The notes under the pieces are model-generated. The model was given only the letters and a program-made list of their open reading frames with translations. It made no database searches and had not been told where the DNA came from. This document shows, in pieces, positions 40,636 to 50,029 of a stretch of DNA of 64,000 bases. Location: assembly GCF_014596915.1 (NCBI RefSeq), contig NZ_JACVWU010000019.1:141603-205602 (forward strand). Reading direction: 5' to 3'. How positions within the stretch are numbered: position 1 is the stretch's first letter; each line of letters starts with the position of its first letter. The DNA comes from Streptomyces sp. TRM68416. GTDB taxonomy: Bacteria > Actinomycetota > Actinomycetes > Streptomycetales > Streptomycetaceae. The translations under genes and the position numbers were made by a program.

Positions 40636-41649
40636 GTGCCAAAGATGACCCGCGCCGACGCCCAGGCGGCCGTGCGCAACCCCCTCGCCTTCGTCGCCGC
40701 GCGCTGGACCCCGCAACCCCGGACGGTCCAGCGGGCGGCCCTCGCCGCGCTCGTCATGTCGGTGGTCATCGTGGTCACCGGCGGTGCGGTGCGGCTGACC
40801 GGGTCCGGGCTCGGCTGCCCGACCTGGCCCAAGTGCACCGAGGACTCGATCAACAACACCGCCGAGATGGGCATCCACGGCTACATCGAGTTCGGCAACC
40901 GCCTGCTGACGTACGTGCTGTGCGCCGCCGTCGGCTGGGCCATCGTCGCCGCGCGCTCCCAGAAGCCGTACCGGCGCAGCCTCACCCGGCTGGGCTGGGC
41001 CCAGTTCTGGGTGGTGATGGGCAACGCGATCCTCGGCGGCATCGTCGTGCTCGTCGGCCTGAACCCGTACACGGTCGCCGCGCACTTCCTGCTCTCCTCG
41101 GCGCTGATCGCCGTGGCCACGGTGATGTGGCAGCGCACCCGGGAGGGCGACGGCGAGCCCCGCCCGCTGGTCGGCAAGTCCGTGCAGCAGCTGGTCTGGT
41201 TCATGGTCGCGGCCACCGTGCTGCTTATCGCGGTGGGCACGGTCGTCACCGGCGCGGGGCCGCACGCGGGCGACTCCAGCGAGGTCGAGCGGATGCCGCT
41301 GGACTGGGAGAGCGTGAGCAAGCTGCACGCCGTGCTGGCCTGGATCGTGGTGACGCTGACGTTCGCCCTGTGGTTCGTCCTCAAGGCGGTCGACGCGCCC
41401 AAGGCCCCCTTGGCCCGTACCCGCGACCTGTTCATCGTCCTGTTGGCCCAGGGCGTCGTGGGCTACGTCCAGTACTTCACCGAGCTGCCCGAGGTACTGG
41501 TCGGCGTCCACATGTTCGGCTCGTGCGTGGTGTGGATCGCGGTCCTGCGCGTCCTGCTGTCGCTGCGCGAGCGCCCCGAGACCCCGGTCGCCGACCTGCC
41601 CGCTCAGTCGTACGACGCGGTGAGCGCGTCGATCGCCGGGCCCAGGTAG
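40636..41649 (+). CDS. ctaA: heme A synthase (CtaA/COX15 type)
   Basis: 337 residues, eight membrane segments. Oxidises the C8 methyl of heme O for cytochrome aa3 oxidase. Visible: GSGLGCPTWPKC cysteine pair in the first loop (about 60-70), EFGNRLLTYVL, AAHFLLSSALI, SKLHAVLAW and VGVHMFGS histidine segments. The GTG lies 7 nt after TACGAT, which fits a leaderless start, and AGGG is also near. Its 3' end overlaps the convergent gene at 41604 by 46 bp. ctaB is 2.3 kb away on the other strand. Confidence 0.9.
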   Translation: MPKMTRADAQAAVRNPLAFVAARWTPQPRTVQRAALAALVMSVVIVVTGGAVRLTGSGLGCPTWPKCTEDSINNTAEMGIHGYIEFGNRLLTYVLCAAVGWAIVAARSQKPYRRSLTRLGWAQFWVVMGNAILGGIVVLVGLNPYTVAAHFLLSSALIAVATVMWQRTREGDGEPRPLVGKSVQQLVWFMVAATVLLIAVGTVVTGAGPHAGDSSEVERMPLDWESVSKLHAVLAWIVVTLTFALWFVLKAVDAPKAPLARTRDLFIVLLAQGVVGYVQYFTELPEVLVGVHMFGSCVVWIAVLRVLLSLRERPETPVADLPAQSYDAVSASIAGPR

Positions 41650-42194
41650 TCCCGGGTCAGCCCGGCCCTGCGCACCGTCCACCCCTCGGCGGGCGGCGCG
41701 GGGTCGCCGTAGCGGCGGCCGCGGATGTCCTCGACGACCTCGACCGGTGCCCCGAGCGCGGGCAGCAGGTCCAGGGCCTCCCCTTTGGAGATCAGCCGGC
41801 CGTCGCGCACGGTGACGGTGGCCCGGGCGAAGGTGACCATCCCCAGGTCCACCCAGACGTCCTGCGTCCACAGCCGGGGGTTGTCGACGGCACGCCGCCA
41901 GAAGTCCCGCTGGTCACGTACGACGTAGCCACCGAGTTCACGGTCCGACACCGGCGGCAGCAGCCCGGCGGGCCCCCGCCCGTGCAGCACCCGCCCGAAG
42001 GCGTGCAGCTCACGCCGGGTCACCGGGCTGACCGGCCGCCGGAAGAGTTTCTGGTGGGCCCAGGTCAGATGGCTGCGGTTGGTGTCGTCGGCCGTGGCCG
42101 GGGTCAGATAGGTGCAGTGGAGCTTGGCGGCGAGGGGCTCGTTGCGCAGCCGGGCGTGTGTGAGGGCGATCCGCCATACGACGCGCGGTGTCAC
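41604..42194 (-). pseudogene. nucleotidyltransferase-fold protein with missing start (boundary uncertain)
   Basis: The frame from 42278 down encodes the GS-x9-SDLDL motif (TGSLAGGDYQ, EGRSDLDLIT) and then a DUF4111/aminoglycoside-adenylyltransferase-like C-terminal region (TPRVVWRIALTHARLR, HLTWAHQKLF, QRDFWRRAVDN, RAGLTRDYLGPAIDALTASYD). The first usable start codon (GTG 42194) lies after the catalytic motif, and the frame is closed just upstream by the TGA of the amidohydrolase, in the same frame. Either a non-canonical start, readthrough of that TGA, or a decayed gene. Without the GS/DxD motif the 196-residue product would be inactive. Confidence 0.55.
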
Positions 42195-42278
42195 GGGGCC
42201 CGGCAGGACCGTGATCAGGTCCAGGTCGCTGCGGCCCTCCTGGTAGTCGCCCCCGGCCAGCGAACCCGTCTGTACAGC

Positions 42279-43385
42279 TCACTGCAGTCCGTACACCCTG
42301 CGTGCGTTTCCCGCCGCGATCAGTCCGGCCACCCGTTGGGCGTCCGCCGGTGACCATGCGCCCTCGGCGACCCAGGTGCCGAGCACCCGGCCGAGGGCCT
42401 CGCGGAACAGACGTGCCCCCACCACGTGGAGTTCCGGCAGCTCGTAACCCCCGCTGGAGAAGAGGATCTTCCCGAAGGGGGCCAGCTCCAGGATCTCGGC
42501 GAGGACGGTCGCGGCCCGGGCGCCGGTGCGGACGAGCGCGGCGCCGGAGTCGGCGTAGACGTGCGGGAAGACACCGGCGAGGTGGGCGGACTGGCGGTGG
42601 TAGGGGTAGCCGTGCAGCAGGATCAGATCGGTGCCGAGACCGGCCGTGGCGCGCACGAAGTCGGTCAGCAGCACGGGGTCCGTACGGTCGATGCGCAGCC
42701 CCGGTTCGCCCAGACCCGCGTGGAGCTGGAGCGGCAGTCCCGAGGCCACCGCGATCCACAGCAGATGCCGTAACAGCACCGGATCGGTCAGCTCCCCGCC
42801 GACCCTGCGCCCGGCGAGCCACCGCCCGGCCGCGCCCCGCACCTCCCCCGGCCCCGGCGGCTCGGGCGCCAGCGCGAGACCGTGCCGTACGCCCGCCACG
42901 GAGGTGAAGGCGACCGCGTGCGTGGCGGCGCCGTGCACCGACTCGGCGAGGTTGGCGAGGAAGGACTCGACGGTGCCGGAGGTGTCGGCGACCTGTTCGG
43001 CGAGGAGTTCGAGGCGCACGATCTCGTGCGCCTGCGCGTCTCCCGTACAGGCCATCTCGTCGGGGTCGGTGAGGTCGCCGGGCAGCCCGGTGTCGACCAG
43101 GTACGTCGTGATGCCACTGCCGCGCAGCAGCCGCCGGCCCGCCTCCAGCACGCCGAGTTCACGGCGCCGGGCGAGATAGCGGGCGGGCGGGCAGTGCGGT
43201 TCCAGGCCGAGGAGCGGGGGGCACCAGCGGCGTACGGCGAAGCCCGTCTGCGTGTCGAAGAGGGTCGTGCCGGGGGCGGGCGGGCCCTCGGTGCGGGCGA
43301 GGCGGGCCTCGAAGGTGCCGAGGCCCAGCTCCGTCCGCAGTACGCCGTGGCAGTACTGGTCCACCAGGGACGGCGTTTCGATCAT
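42279..43385 (-). CDS. amidohydrolase-family protein (FluG N-terminal-like)
   Basis: 368 residues of the amidohydrolase_2 TIM-barrel type. SLVDQYCHGVL (about 6-16) stands where the metal HxH is expected but shows only one His. Later parts GLPLQLHAGLGEPG (about 218), ILLHGYPYHRQSAHLAGVFPHVYADSG (about 250-276) and KILFSSGGYELPELHVV (about 300-316) fit FluG-like amidohydrolases linked to glutamine-synthetase-type enzymes. Substrate unknown. Confidence 0.78.
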   Translation of the reverse strand: MIETPSLVDQYCHGVLRTELGLGTFEARLARTEGPPAPGTTLFDTQTGFAVRRWCPPLLGLEPHCPPARYLARRRELGVLEAGRRLLRGSGITTYLVDTGLPGDLTDPDEMACTGDAQAHEIVRLELLAEQVADTSGTVESFLANLAESVHGAATHAVAFTSVAGVRHGLALAPEPPGPGEVRGAAGRWLAGRRVGGELTDPVLLRHLLWIAVASGLPLQLHAGLGEPGLRIDRTDPVLLTDFVRATAGLGTDLILLHGYPYHRQSAHLAGVFPHVYADSGAALVRTGARAATVLAEILELAPFGKILFSSGGYELPELHVVGARLFREALGRVLGTWVAEGAWSPADAQRVAGLIAAGNARRVYGLQ

Positions 43386-43502
43386 CCGGCTCTCCCCGTC
43401 GGTCGACCCTTTACAGGGCTTAACGGGTGAACCGGGGTTCAGGTGTGGGGGTGCGCCCGGTTCGTTGGCCGCGCCCCTGATCCCTGGCCGCGCCCCCGGA
43501 GG

Positions 43503-43832
43503 TCAGTTGCTCGGGCCGCCTACCTGGATGCCCGCCATCCGGCTCCACTCGTACGGGCCCGTCTTCACCTTCGCCGCGAACTCGCCGTCGAAGTCCTCGT
43601 GGACGGTGATGCCCGCCTTCCGCACGGCCTTCTCGGCGATGTCGTACGTGGGGGCCACCAGGTCGCCCCAGCCGCCGTCCTCGCCGACGAGGACGATCCG
43701 GGCGCCGCGCTGCCCGAGGTAGGCCACCTGGCCCTCGGCGCCGCCGTGTGCCTTGGAAAAGGCCTCGATCTGCCGGGCCAGCTTGGCCACCCGGCGCTCG
43801 GCCTTCGCGTCAACCGCTTGCGTGTCTGCCAT
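43503..43832 (-). CDS. conserved actinobacterial small protein of unknown function
   Basis: 109 residues. A helix (KAERRVAKLARQIEAFSKAH) is followed by an alpha/beta part (QVAYLGQRGARIVLVGEDGGWGDLVAPTYDIAEKAVRKAGITV) and the C-terminal YEWSRMAGIQVGG. Soluble, no signal. Lies 107 bp upstream-side of ctaB in the same direction; no named family is recognised. Confidence 0.75.
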   Translation of the reverse strand: MADTQAVDAKAERRVAKLARQIEAFSKAHGGAEGQVAYLGQRGARIVLVGEDGGWGDLVAPTYDIAEKAVRKAGITVHEDFDGEFAAKVKTGPYEWSRMAGIQVGGPSN

Positions 43833-43939
43833 GGCCAGGATGCTACCGACGGGTAGCTCGATCGGCGACGGGTGGGTCGAGTGACCCGCGCCTCAACCCC
43901 GCGGCGCGTCAGCGCGTAGCGCCTCGGCGCCTCGGCGCG

Positions 43940-44908
43940 TCAGCGCAGGAACGGGTCCACCGCGATGGCGACGAACACCAGCGACACGTACGTGATGGAC
44001 CAGTGGAACAGGCGCATTTCCTTCAGCTTCGCGCCCGTCACCTCCGCCTTCGCGCGGTTCTGCAGGGCGTGCGCCTCCCACAGCCACCAGCCGCCCGCGG
44101 CCAGCGCGACCAGCGTGTAGAACCAGCCGGTGTAGCCCAGCGGGGTCAGCAGCAGCGAGACCGCGACCATCACCCAGCTGTAGATCACGATCTGCTTGGC
44201 GACCACCTTGTTGGAGGCGATGACCGGCAGCATCGGCACGCCCACGCGCGCGTAGTCCTCCTTCACCTTCATGGACAGCGGCCAGTAGTGCGGCGGCGTC
44301 CAGAAGAAGATGACCATGAAGAGGATGACCGGCGCCCAGGAGAGCGAGTTGGTCACCGCCGACCAGCCGATCAGCACCGGCATGCAGCCCGCGATGCCGC
44401 CCCACACGATGTTCTGCGCGGTGCGGCGCTTGAGGATCATCGTGTAGACGACGACGTAGAAGAGGAGCGCGCCGAGGGAGAGCCAGGCCGACAGCCAGTT
44501 GACCGTGAGGCCGAACAGCAGGGTGGAGACGACCGCCAGGGTGATGCCGAAGGCCATGCACTCGCGCGGGCTCACCATGCCGGTGACCAGCGGCCGCTGC
44601 GAGGTGCGGTCCATGAGGGCGTCGATGTCGCGGTCGATGTACATGTTGAGCGCGTTGGCGCCGCCCGCGGACAGATAGCCGCCGACGCAGGTGAGCAGCA
44701 CCAGCTTCAGATCGGGCATGCCCTGCTGCGCCAGGAACATCACCGGAACGGTGGTGATCAGCAGCAGCTCGATGATCCGCGGCTTGGTCAGCGCCACGAA
44801 CGCCATGACCCGGGCCCCGAACGGCCGCCGACTCGGGCTCTGGCTCGTCCCGACAATCCCCGCTGGACGGGATTCAACGGCCGTCACGCACACCCCTGAC
44901 AGAGACAT
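43940..44908 (-). CDS. ctaB: protoheme IX farnesyltransferase (heme O synthase)
   Basis: 322 residues from the ATG 9 nt after GGGAGG; a GTG at 44893 (317 residues) is an alternative start. UbiA-family membrane prenyltransferase, nine hydrophobic segments; the prenyl-diphosphate motif NMYIDRDIDALMDRT (about 85-99) has the Asp pairs, and PPHYWPLSMKVKEDYARVGVPMLP is the COX10-type motif. Converts heme B to heme O, the substrate of CtaA. Divergent from the tkt operon. Confidence 0.93.
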   Translation of the reverse strand: MSLSGVCVTAVESRPAGIVGTSQSPSRRPFGARVMAFVALTKPRIIELLLITTVPVMFLAQQGMPDLKLVLLTCVGGYLSAGGANALNMYIDRDIDALMDRTSQRPLVTGMVSPRECMAFGITLAVVSTLLFGLTVNWLSAWLSLGALLFYVVVYTMILKRRTAQNIVWGGIAGCMPVLIGWSAVTNSLSWAPVILFMVIFFWTPPHYWPLSMKVKEDYARVGVPMLPVIASNKVVAKQIVIYSWVMVAVSLLLTPLGYTGWFYTLVALAAGGWWLWEAHALQNRAKAEVTGAKLKEMRLFHWSITYVSLVFVAIAVDPFLR

Positions 44909-45246
44909 CCCAGCAAGCCTCCCGTGTGAAGTGCCGGTAAAGGCTCGCGCGTACCACGCCACTGTAGACGTTGCCCAGACCCGGACATTCGCGGGGGTGG
45001 CCTCGTGTTGGCGAGCACCGCTGGAAGAGCCGATCGGCACTCGATTGAGCACTCGTTCGAGCGGCTCCGTATTCACTTGCCGAGCGCGCTACAGCCCAGT
45101 CGGGAGGCGGATTCCAGCAAGTCCCGGCAGTCTGGAATGACTCGAAAAAACGCACGTACATACGGGGGTAGGCTCGACCACGGCCGGGGCGCTCCGTGCA
45201 CCGGCATTCGACATGCGTGACATGTGGAGAGGAGCCCTGACCCAGG
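44909..45246. other. 338-bp divergent promoter region of ctaB and the tkt operon
   Basis: No gene. A TAGGCT at 45169-45174 could be a -10 for tkt but lacks a good -35. GAGCCG...CGGCTC-type short inverted arms occur around 45029-45067. No known operator is recognised. Confidence 0.4.
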
Positions 45247-47334
45247 GTGAGCACCAAGCCGACCACCGCAGACCTCGAGTGGACCGAACTGGACCAGCGG
45301 GCCGTGGACACCGCCCGCGTCCTGGCCGCCGACGCCGTACAGAAGGTCGGCAACGGCCATCCCGGTACGGCGATGAGCCTGGCCCCCGCCGCGTACACCC
45401 TCTTCCAGAAGGTGATGCGGCACGACCCGGCGGACGCCGACTGGGTCGGCCGCGACCGCTTCGTGCTGTCCGCCGGCCACTCGTCCCTGACCCTCTACAC
45501 CCAGCTGTACCTGGCCGGCTTCGGCCTGGAGCTGGACGATCTGAAGTCGTTCCGCACCTGGGGCTCGAAGACCCCGGGGCACCCGGAGTACGGCCACACC
45601 GTGGGCGTGGAGACGACGACCGGGCCGCTGGGCCAGGGTGTCGCCAACGCCGTGGGCATGGCCATGGCCGCCCGCTACGAGCGCGGCCTGTTCGACCCGG
45701 AGGCTCCCGTCGGCGAGTCCCCGTTCGACCACTTCGTCTACGTCATCGCCGGTGACGGCTGCCTCCAGGAGGGCATCTCCGCCGAGGCGTCCTCGCTGGC
45801 CGGCCACCAGAAGCTGGGCAACCTGGTCCTGCTCTGGGACGACAACCACATCTCGATCGAGGGCGACACCGAGACGGCCGTCTCCGAGGACGTCTGCAAG
45901 CGCTACGAGGCGTACGGCTGGCACGTCCAGCGCGTCGAGCCGCAGGCCAACGGCGACCTCGACCCGGCCGCCATCTACGACGCCGTACAGAAGGCCAAGG
46001 CCGTCACCGACAAGCCGTCGTTCATCGCGATGCGCTCGATCATCGCCTGGCCCGCCCCGAACGCGCAGAACACCGAGGCCGCCCACGGCTCGGCGCTCGG
46101 CGACGACGAGGTCGCGGCGACCAAGCGGGTGCTGGGCTTCGACCCGGAGCAGACCTTCGAGGTCTCCGACGAGGTCATCAACCACACCCGCCAGGCGCTG
46201 GAGCGCGGCCGTCAGGCCAAGGCGGAGTGGGAGAAGTCCTTCCAGGAGTGGCGCAACAGCAACCCCGAGCGGGCCGCCGAGTTCGACCGCATCTCCGCGG
46301 GCGAGCTGCCCAAGGGCTGGGAGGAGAAGCTCCCGGTCTTCGAGGCGGGCAAGGGCGTCGCCACGCGTGCCGCGTCCGGCAAGGTGCTGCAGGCGCTCGG
46401 TGCCGTGATCCCCGAGCTGTGGGGCGGCTCGGCCGACCTGGCCGGCTCGAACAACACGACCATCGACAAGACGTCGTCCTTCCTCCCGGCGGACAACCCG
46501 CTGCCCGAGGCGGACCCGTACGGCCGCACGATCCACTTCGGCATCCGCGAGCACTCCATGGCCGCGGAGATGAACGGCATCGCGCTGCACGGCAACACCC
46601 GCGTCTACGGCGGCACCTTCCTGGTGTTCTCCGACTACATGCGCAACGCGGTGCGCCTGTCGGCCCTGATGCACCTGCCGGTGACGTACGTGTGGACGCA
46701 CGACTCCATCGGTCTCGGCGAGGACGGCCCGACGCACCAGCCGGTCGAGCACCTGGCCTCGCTGCGCGCGATCCCCGGTCTGAACGTGGTCCGCCCGGCG
46801 GACGCCAACGAGACCGCGATCGCCTGGCGAGAGATCCTCAAGCGGTACACGAAGGTCTTCGGCAAGGGTCAGCCGCACGGCCTCGCGCTGACCCGTCAGG
46901 GCGTGCCGACGTACGAGCCCAACGAGGACGCCGCCAAGGGCGGTTACGTCCTCTTCGAGGCGTCCAACGGCTCCCCCGAGGTGATCCTGATCGCCACCGG
47001 TTCCGAGGTGCACGTCGCCGTGGACGCGCGCGAGCGGCTGGAGGCCGACGGCGTTCCCACGCGCGTGGTGTCCATGCCGTCCGTGGAGTGGTTCGAGGAG
47101 CAGGACCAGGGGTACCGGGACAGCGTCCTGCCGCCCGCGGTCAAGGCGCGCGTCGCGGTGGAGGCCGGTATCGGGCTCACCTGGCACCGTTACGTCGGCG
47201 ACGCCGGCCGCATCGTCTCCCTGGAGCACTTCGGTGCTTCGGCCGACGGCAAGCTGCTCTTCCAGGAGTACGGCTTCACCGGCGAGAACGTGGCCGCCCA
47301 GGCCCGGGAATCGCTCGCCGCCGCCCAGCGCTGA
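45247..47334 (+). CDS. tkt: transketolase
   Basis: 695 residues, GTG start. Thiamine-diphosphate enzyme of the non-oxidative pentose phosphate pathway. NGHPGTAMSLAPAAYTL (about 36), ETTTGPLGQGVANAVGMAMA (about 120), the ThDP/Mg motif GDGCLQEGISAEASSLAG and WDDNHISIEGDT (about 175-210), then FGIREHSMAAEMNGIALHG (about 425) and DSIGLGEDGPTHQPVEH (about 490). First gene of the tkt-tal-zwf-opcA-pgl operon. Confidence 0.97.
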   Translation: MSTKPTTADLEWTELDQRAVDTARVLAADAVQKVGNGHPGTAMSLAPAAYTLFQKVMRHDPADADWVGRDRFVLSAGHSSLTLYTQLYLAGFGLELDDLKSFRTWGSKTPGHPEYGHTVGVETTTGPLGQGVANAVGMAMAARYERGLFDPEAPVGESPFDHFVYVIAGDGCLQEGISAEASSLAGHQKLGNLVLLWDDNHISIEGDTETAVSEDVCKRYEAYGWHVQRVEPQANGDLDPAAIYDAVQKAKAVTDKPSFIAMRSIIAWPAPNAQNTEAAHGSALGDDEVAATKRVLGFDPEQTFEVSDEVINHTRQALERGRQAKAEWEKSFQEWRNSNPERAAEFDRISAGELPKGWEEKLPVFEAGKGVATRAASGKVLQALGAVIPELWGGSADLAGSNNTTIDKTSSFLPADNPLPEADPYGRTIHFGIREHSMAAEMNGIALHGNTRVYGGTFLVFSDYMRNAVRLSALMHLPVTYVWTHDSIGLGEDGPTHQPVEHLASLRAIPGLNVVRPADANETAIAWREILKRYTKVFGKGQPHGLALTRQGVPTYEPNEDAAKGGYVLFEASNGSPEVILIATGSEVHVAVDARERLEADGVPTRVVSMPSVEWFEEQDQGYRDSVLPPAVKARVAVEAGIGLTWHRYVGDAGRIVSLEHFGASADGKLLFQEYGFTGENVAAQARESLAAAQR

Positions 47335-47367
47335 CGCTCACATACGACACGTAGGAGATGTAATTCC

Positions 47368-48486
47368 ATGACAGACGCACTCAAGCGCCTCTCCGAGGAA
47401 GGCGTCGCGATCTGGCTGGACGACCTGTCGCGCAAGCGGATCACGTCCGGCAACCTCGCCGAGCTGATCGACCAGCAGCACGTCGTGGGCGTCACCACCA
47501 ATCCGACCATCTTCCAGAAGGCGATCTCGTCGGGTGACGGCTACGAGCAGCAGCTCGCCGACCTCGCCGCCCGCAAGGTCACCGTCGAAGAGGCCGTCCG
47601 CATGATCACCACGGCGGACGTCCGGGACGCCGCCGACATCCTGCACCCGGTCTTCGAGGCCACCGGCGGCCAGGACGGCCGGGTGTCGATCGAGGTCGAC
47701 CCGCGGCTGGCCCACAACACCAGGGCGACCGTGGCCGAGGCCAAGCAGCTGGCCTGGCTGGTCGACCGCCCCAACACACTGATCAAGATCCCGGCCACCG
47801 AGGCGGGCCTGCCGGCCATCACCGAGGTGATCGGCAACGGCATCAGCGTCAACGTCACGCTGATCTTCTCGCTGGAGCGCTACCGCGCGGTCATGGACGC
47901 CTACCTGGCGGGCCTGGAGAAGGCGAAGGAGAAGGGCCTCGACCTCTCGCTGATCCACTCCGTGGCCTCCTTCTTCGTCTCCCGGGTGGACACCGAGATC
48001 GACAAGCGGATCGACGCGCTGGGCACCGACGAGGCCAAGGCCGCCCGCGGCAAGGCCGGCGTCGCCAACGCACGCCTGGCCTACCAGGCGTACGAGGAGG
48101 TGTTCGGCACCGACCGCTGGGCCGCGCTGGAGAAGGCGGGCGCCAACAAGCAGCGTCCGCTGTGGGCCTCCACCGGCGTGAAGGACCCGGCCTACAAGGC
48201 GACCCTGTACGTCGACGAGCTGGTCGCGCCGAACACGGTGAACACCATGCCGGAGGCGACCCTGCAGGCCACCGAGGAGGGCGGCGAGATCCGGGGCAAC
48301 GCGGTCGCCGGCACCTACGAGCAGGCCCGCGCCGAGCTCGACGCCGTCGAGAAGCTCGGGATCGCCTACGACGACGTGGTGCAGCTGCTGGAGGACGAGG
48401 GCGTCGAGAAGTTCGAGGCCTCCTGGAACGACCTGCTGAAGTCGACCGAGGCGGAGCTGAACCGCCTCGCCCCCTCGGAGGGCTGA
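47368..48486 (+). CDS. tal: transaldolase
   Basis: 372 residues, the long actinobacterial transaldolase type. Schiff-base lysine in LIKIPATEAGL (about 140), VTTNPTIFQKAI near the N-terminus, NVTLIFSLERY (about 160), and RPLWASTGVKDP (about 262). Links sedoheptulose-7-P and fructose-6-P pools. 33 bp after tkt, with TAGGAG 11 nt upstream. Confidence 0.96.
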   Translation: MTDALKRLSEEGVAIWLDDLSRKRITSGNLAELIDQQHVVGVTTNPTIFQKAISSGDGYEQQLADLAARKVTVEEAVRMITTADVRDAADILHPVFEATGGQDGRVSIEVDPRLAHNTRATVAEAKQLAWLVDRPNTLIKIPATEAGLPAITEVIGNGISVNVTLIFSLERYRAVMDAYLAGLEKAKEKGLDLSLIHSVASFFVSRVDTEIDKRIDALGTDEAKAARGKAGVANARLAYQAYEEVFGTDRWAALEKAGANKQRPLWASTGVKDPAYKATLYVDELVAPNTVNTMPEATLQATEEGGEIRGNAVAGTYEQARAELDAVEKLGIAYDDVVQLLEDEGVEKFEASWNDLLKSTEAELNRLAPSEG

Positions 48487-48490
48487 GACC

Positions 48491-50029
48491 TTGGCCCCTC
48501 TTTCCGGTTCCGGAGCGAATCCGCTTCGTGACCCCGCCGACCGACGGCTCCCGCGTATCGCGGGGCCGTCGGGCCTGGTCATCTTCGGCGTCACGGGCGA
48601 TTTGTCACGAAAGAAGCTCATGCCCGCCGTGTACGACCTCGCGAACCGGGGTCTGCTGCCGCCGGGTTTCTCGCTGGTCGGCTTCGCCCGGCGTGAGTGG
48701 CAGAACGAGGACTTCGCCCAGGAGGTCCACGACGCGGTCAAGGAGCACGCCCGCACCCCCTTCCGCGAGGAGGTCTGGCACCAGCTCATCCAGGGCATGC
48801 GGTTCGTCCAGGGCACCTTCGACGACGACGAGGCCTTCGAACGGCTGCGCGACACCATCGACGAGCTGGACAAGGCCCAGGGCACGGGCGGCAACTTCGC
48901 CTTCTACCTGTCGGTGCCGCCGCGCTCGTTCCCGGTGGTCATCCAGCAGCTGAAGAAGCACGGCCTCGCCGACCAGTCGAGCGGCTCCTGGCGGCGCGCG
49001 GTCATCGAGAAGCCCTTCGGCCACGACCTGAAGTCCGCCGAGGAGCTCAACAAGGTCGTCCACGAGGTCTTCGCCCCGGACCAGGTCTTCCGCATCGACC
49101 ACTACCTGGGCAAGGAGACCGTCCAGAACATCCTGGCGCTGCGCTTCGCCAACACGATGTTCGAGCCGATCTGGAACCGGTCCTTCGTGGACCATGTGCA
49201 GATCACGATGGCCGAGGACATCGGCATCGGCGGCCGGGCGGGCTACTACGACGGTATCGGCGCCGCCCGTGACGTCATCCAGAACCACCTGCTCCAGCTG
49301 ATGGCCCTGACGGCCATGGAGGAGCCGGCCTCCTTCGACGCGGACGCGCTGGCCGCGGAGAAGACCAAGGTGCTCGGTGCCGTACGGCTGCCGAAGGACC
49401 TGGGCCGGGACACCGTGTTCGCGCAGTACGCGGCCGGCTGGCAGGGCGGCGAGCAGGCGGTCGGCTACCTCCAGGAGGAGGGCATCGACCCGGCGTCGAA
49501 GACCGACACCTACGCCGCGATCAAGCTGGGCGTCGACAACCGCCGCTGGGCGGGCGTGCCGTTCTACCTGCGCACCGGCAAGCGGCTGGGCCGCCGGGTC
49601 ACCGAGATCGCGGTGGTCTTCCAGCGGGCCCCGCACTCCCCCTTCGACCACACGGCGACGGAGGAGCTGGGCAAGAACGCGATCGTCATCCGCGTCCAGC
49701 CGGACGAGGGCGTCACGGTCCGCTTCGGCTCGAAGGTGCCGGGCACCTCGATGGAGATCCGGGACGTGTCGATGGACTTCGCCTACGGCGAGTCCTTCAC
49801 GGAGTCCAGCCCCGAGGCGTACGAGCGGCTGATCCTGGACGTCCTGCTCGGTGACTCCAACCTCTTCCCGCGCACCGAGGAGGTCGAGCTGTCCTGGAAG
49901 ATCCTCGACCCGATCGAGGAGTACTGGGACGAGCACGGCACGCCGGCCCAGTACCCGGCCGGTACGTGGGGTCCGGTCGAGGCGGACGACATGCTGGAGC
50001 GAGACGGACGGAGCTGGCGCCGGCCATGA
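48491..50029 (+). CDS. zwf: glucose-6-phosphate 1-dehydrogenase
   Basis: 512 residues from a TTG start 4 bp after the tal stop (GAGGG 8 nt upstream). NADP site GVTGDLSRKKLMPA (about 33-46), active-site RIDHYLGKE (about 201-209) and LRTGKRLGRR (about 360). Commits glucose-6-P to the oxidative pentose phosphate pathway. Overlaps opcA by 4 bp, its redox-responsive partner. Confidence 0.97.
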   Translation: MAPLSGSGANPLRDPADRRLPRIAGPSGLVIFGVTGDLSRKKLMPAVYDLANRGLLPPGFSLVGFARREWQNEDFAQEVHDAVKEHARTPFREEVWHQLIQGMRFVQGTFDDDEAFERLRDTIDELDKAQGTGGNFAFYLSVPPRSFPVVIQQLKKHGLADQSSGSWRRAVIEKPFGHDLKSAEELNKVVHEVFAPDQVFRIDHYLGKETVQNILALRFANTMFEPIWNRSFVDHVQITMAEDIGIGGRAGYYDGIGAARDVIQNHLLQLMALTAMEEPASFDADALAAEKTKVLGAVRLPKDLGRDTVFAQYAAGWQGGEQAVGYLQEEGIDPASKTDTYAAIKLGVDNRRWAGVPFYLRTGKRLGRRVTEIAVVFQRAPHSPFDHTATEELGKNAIVIRVQPDEGVTVRFGSKVPGTSMEIRDVSMDFAYGESFTESSPEAYERLILDVLLGDSNLFPRTEEVELSWKILDPIEEYWDEHGTPAQYPAGTWGPVEADDMLERDGRSWRRP

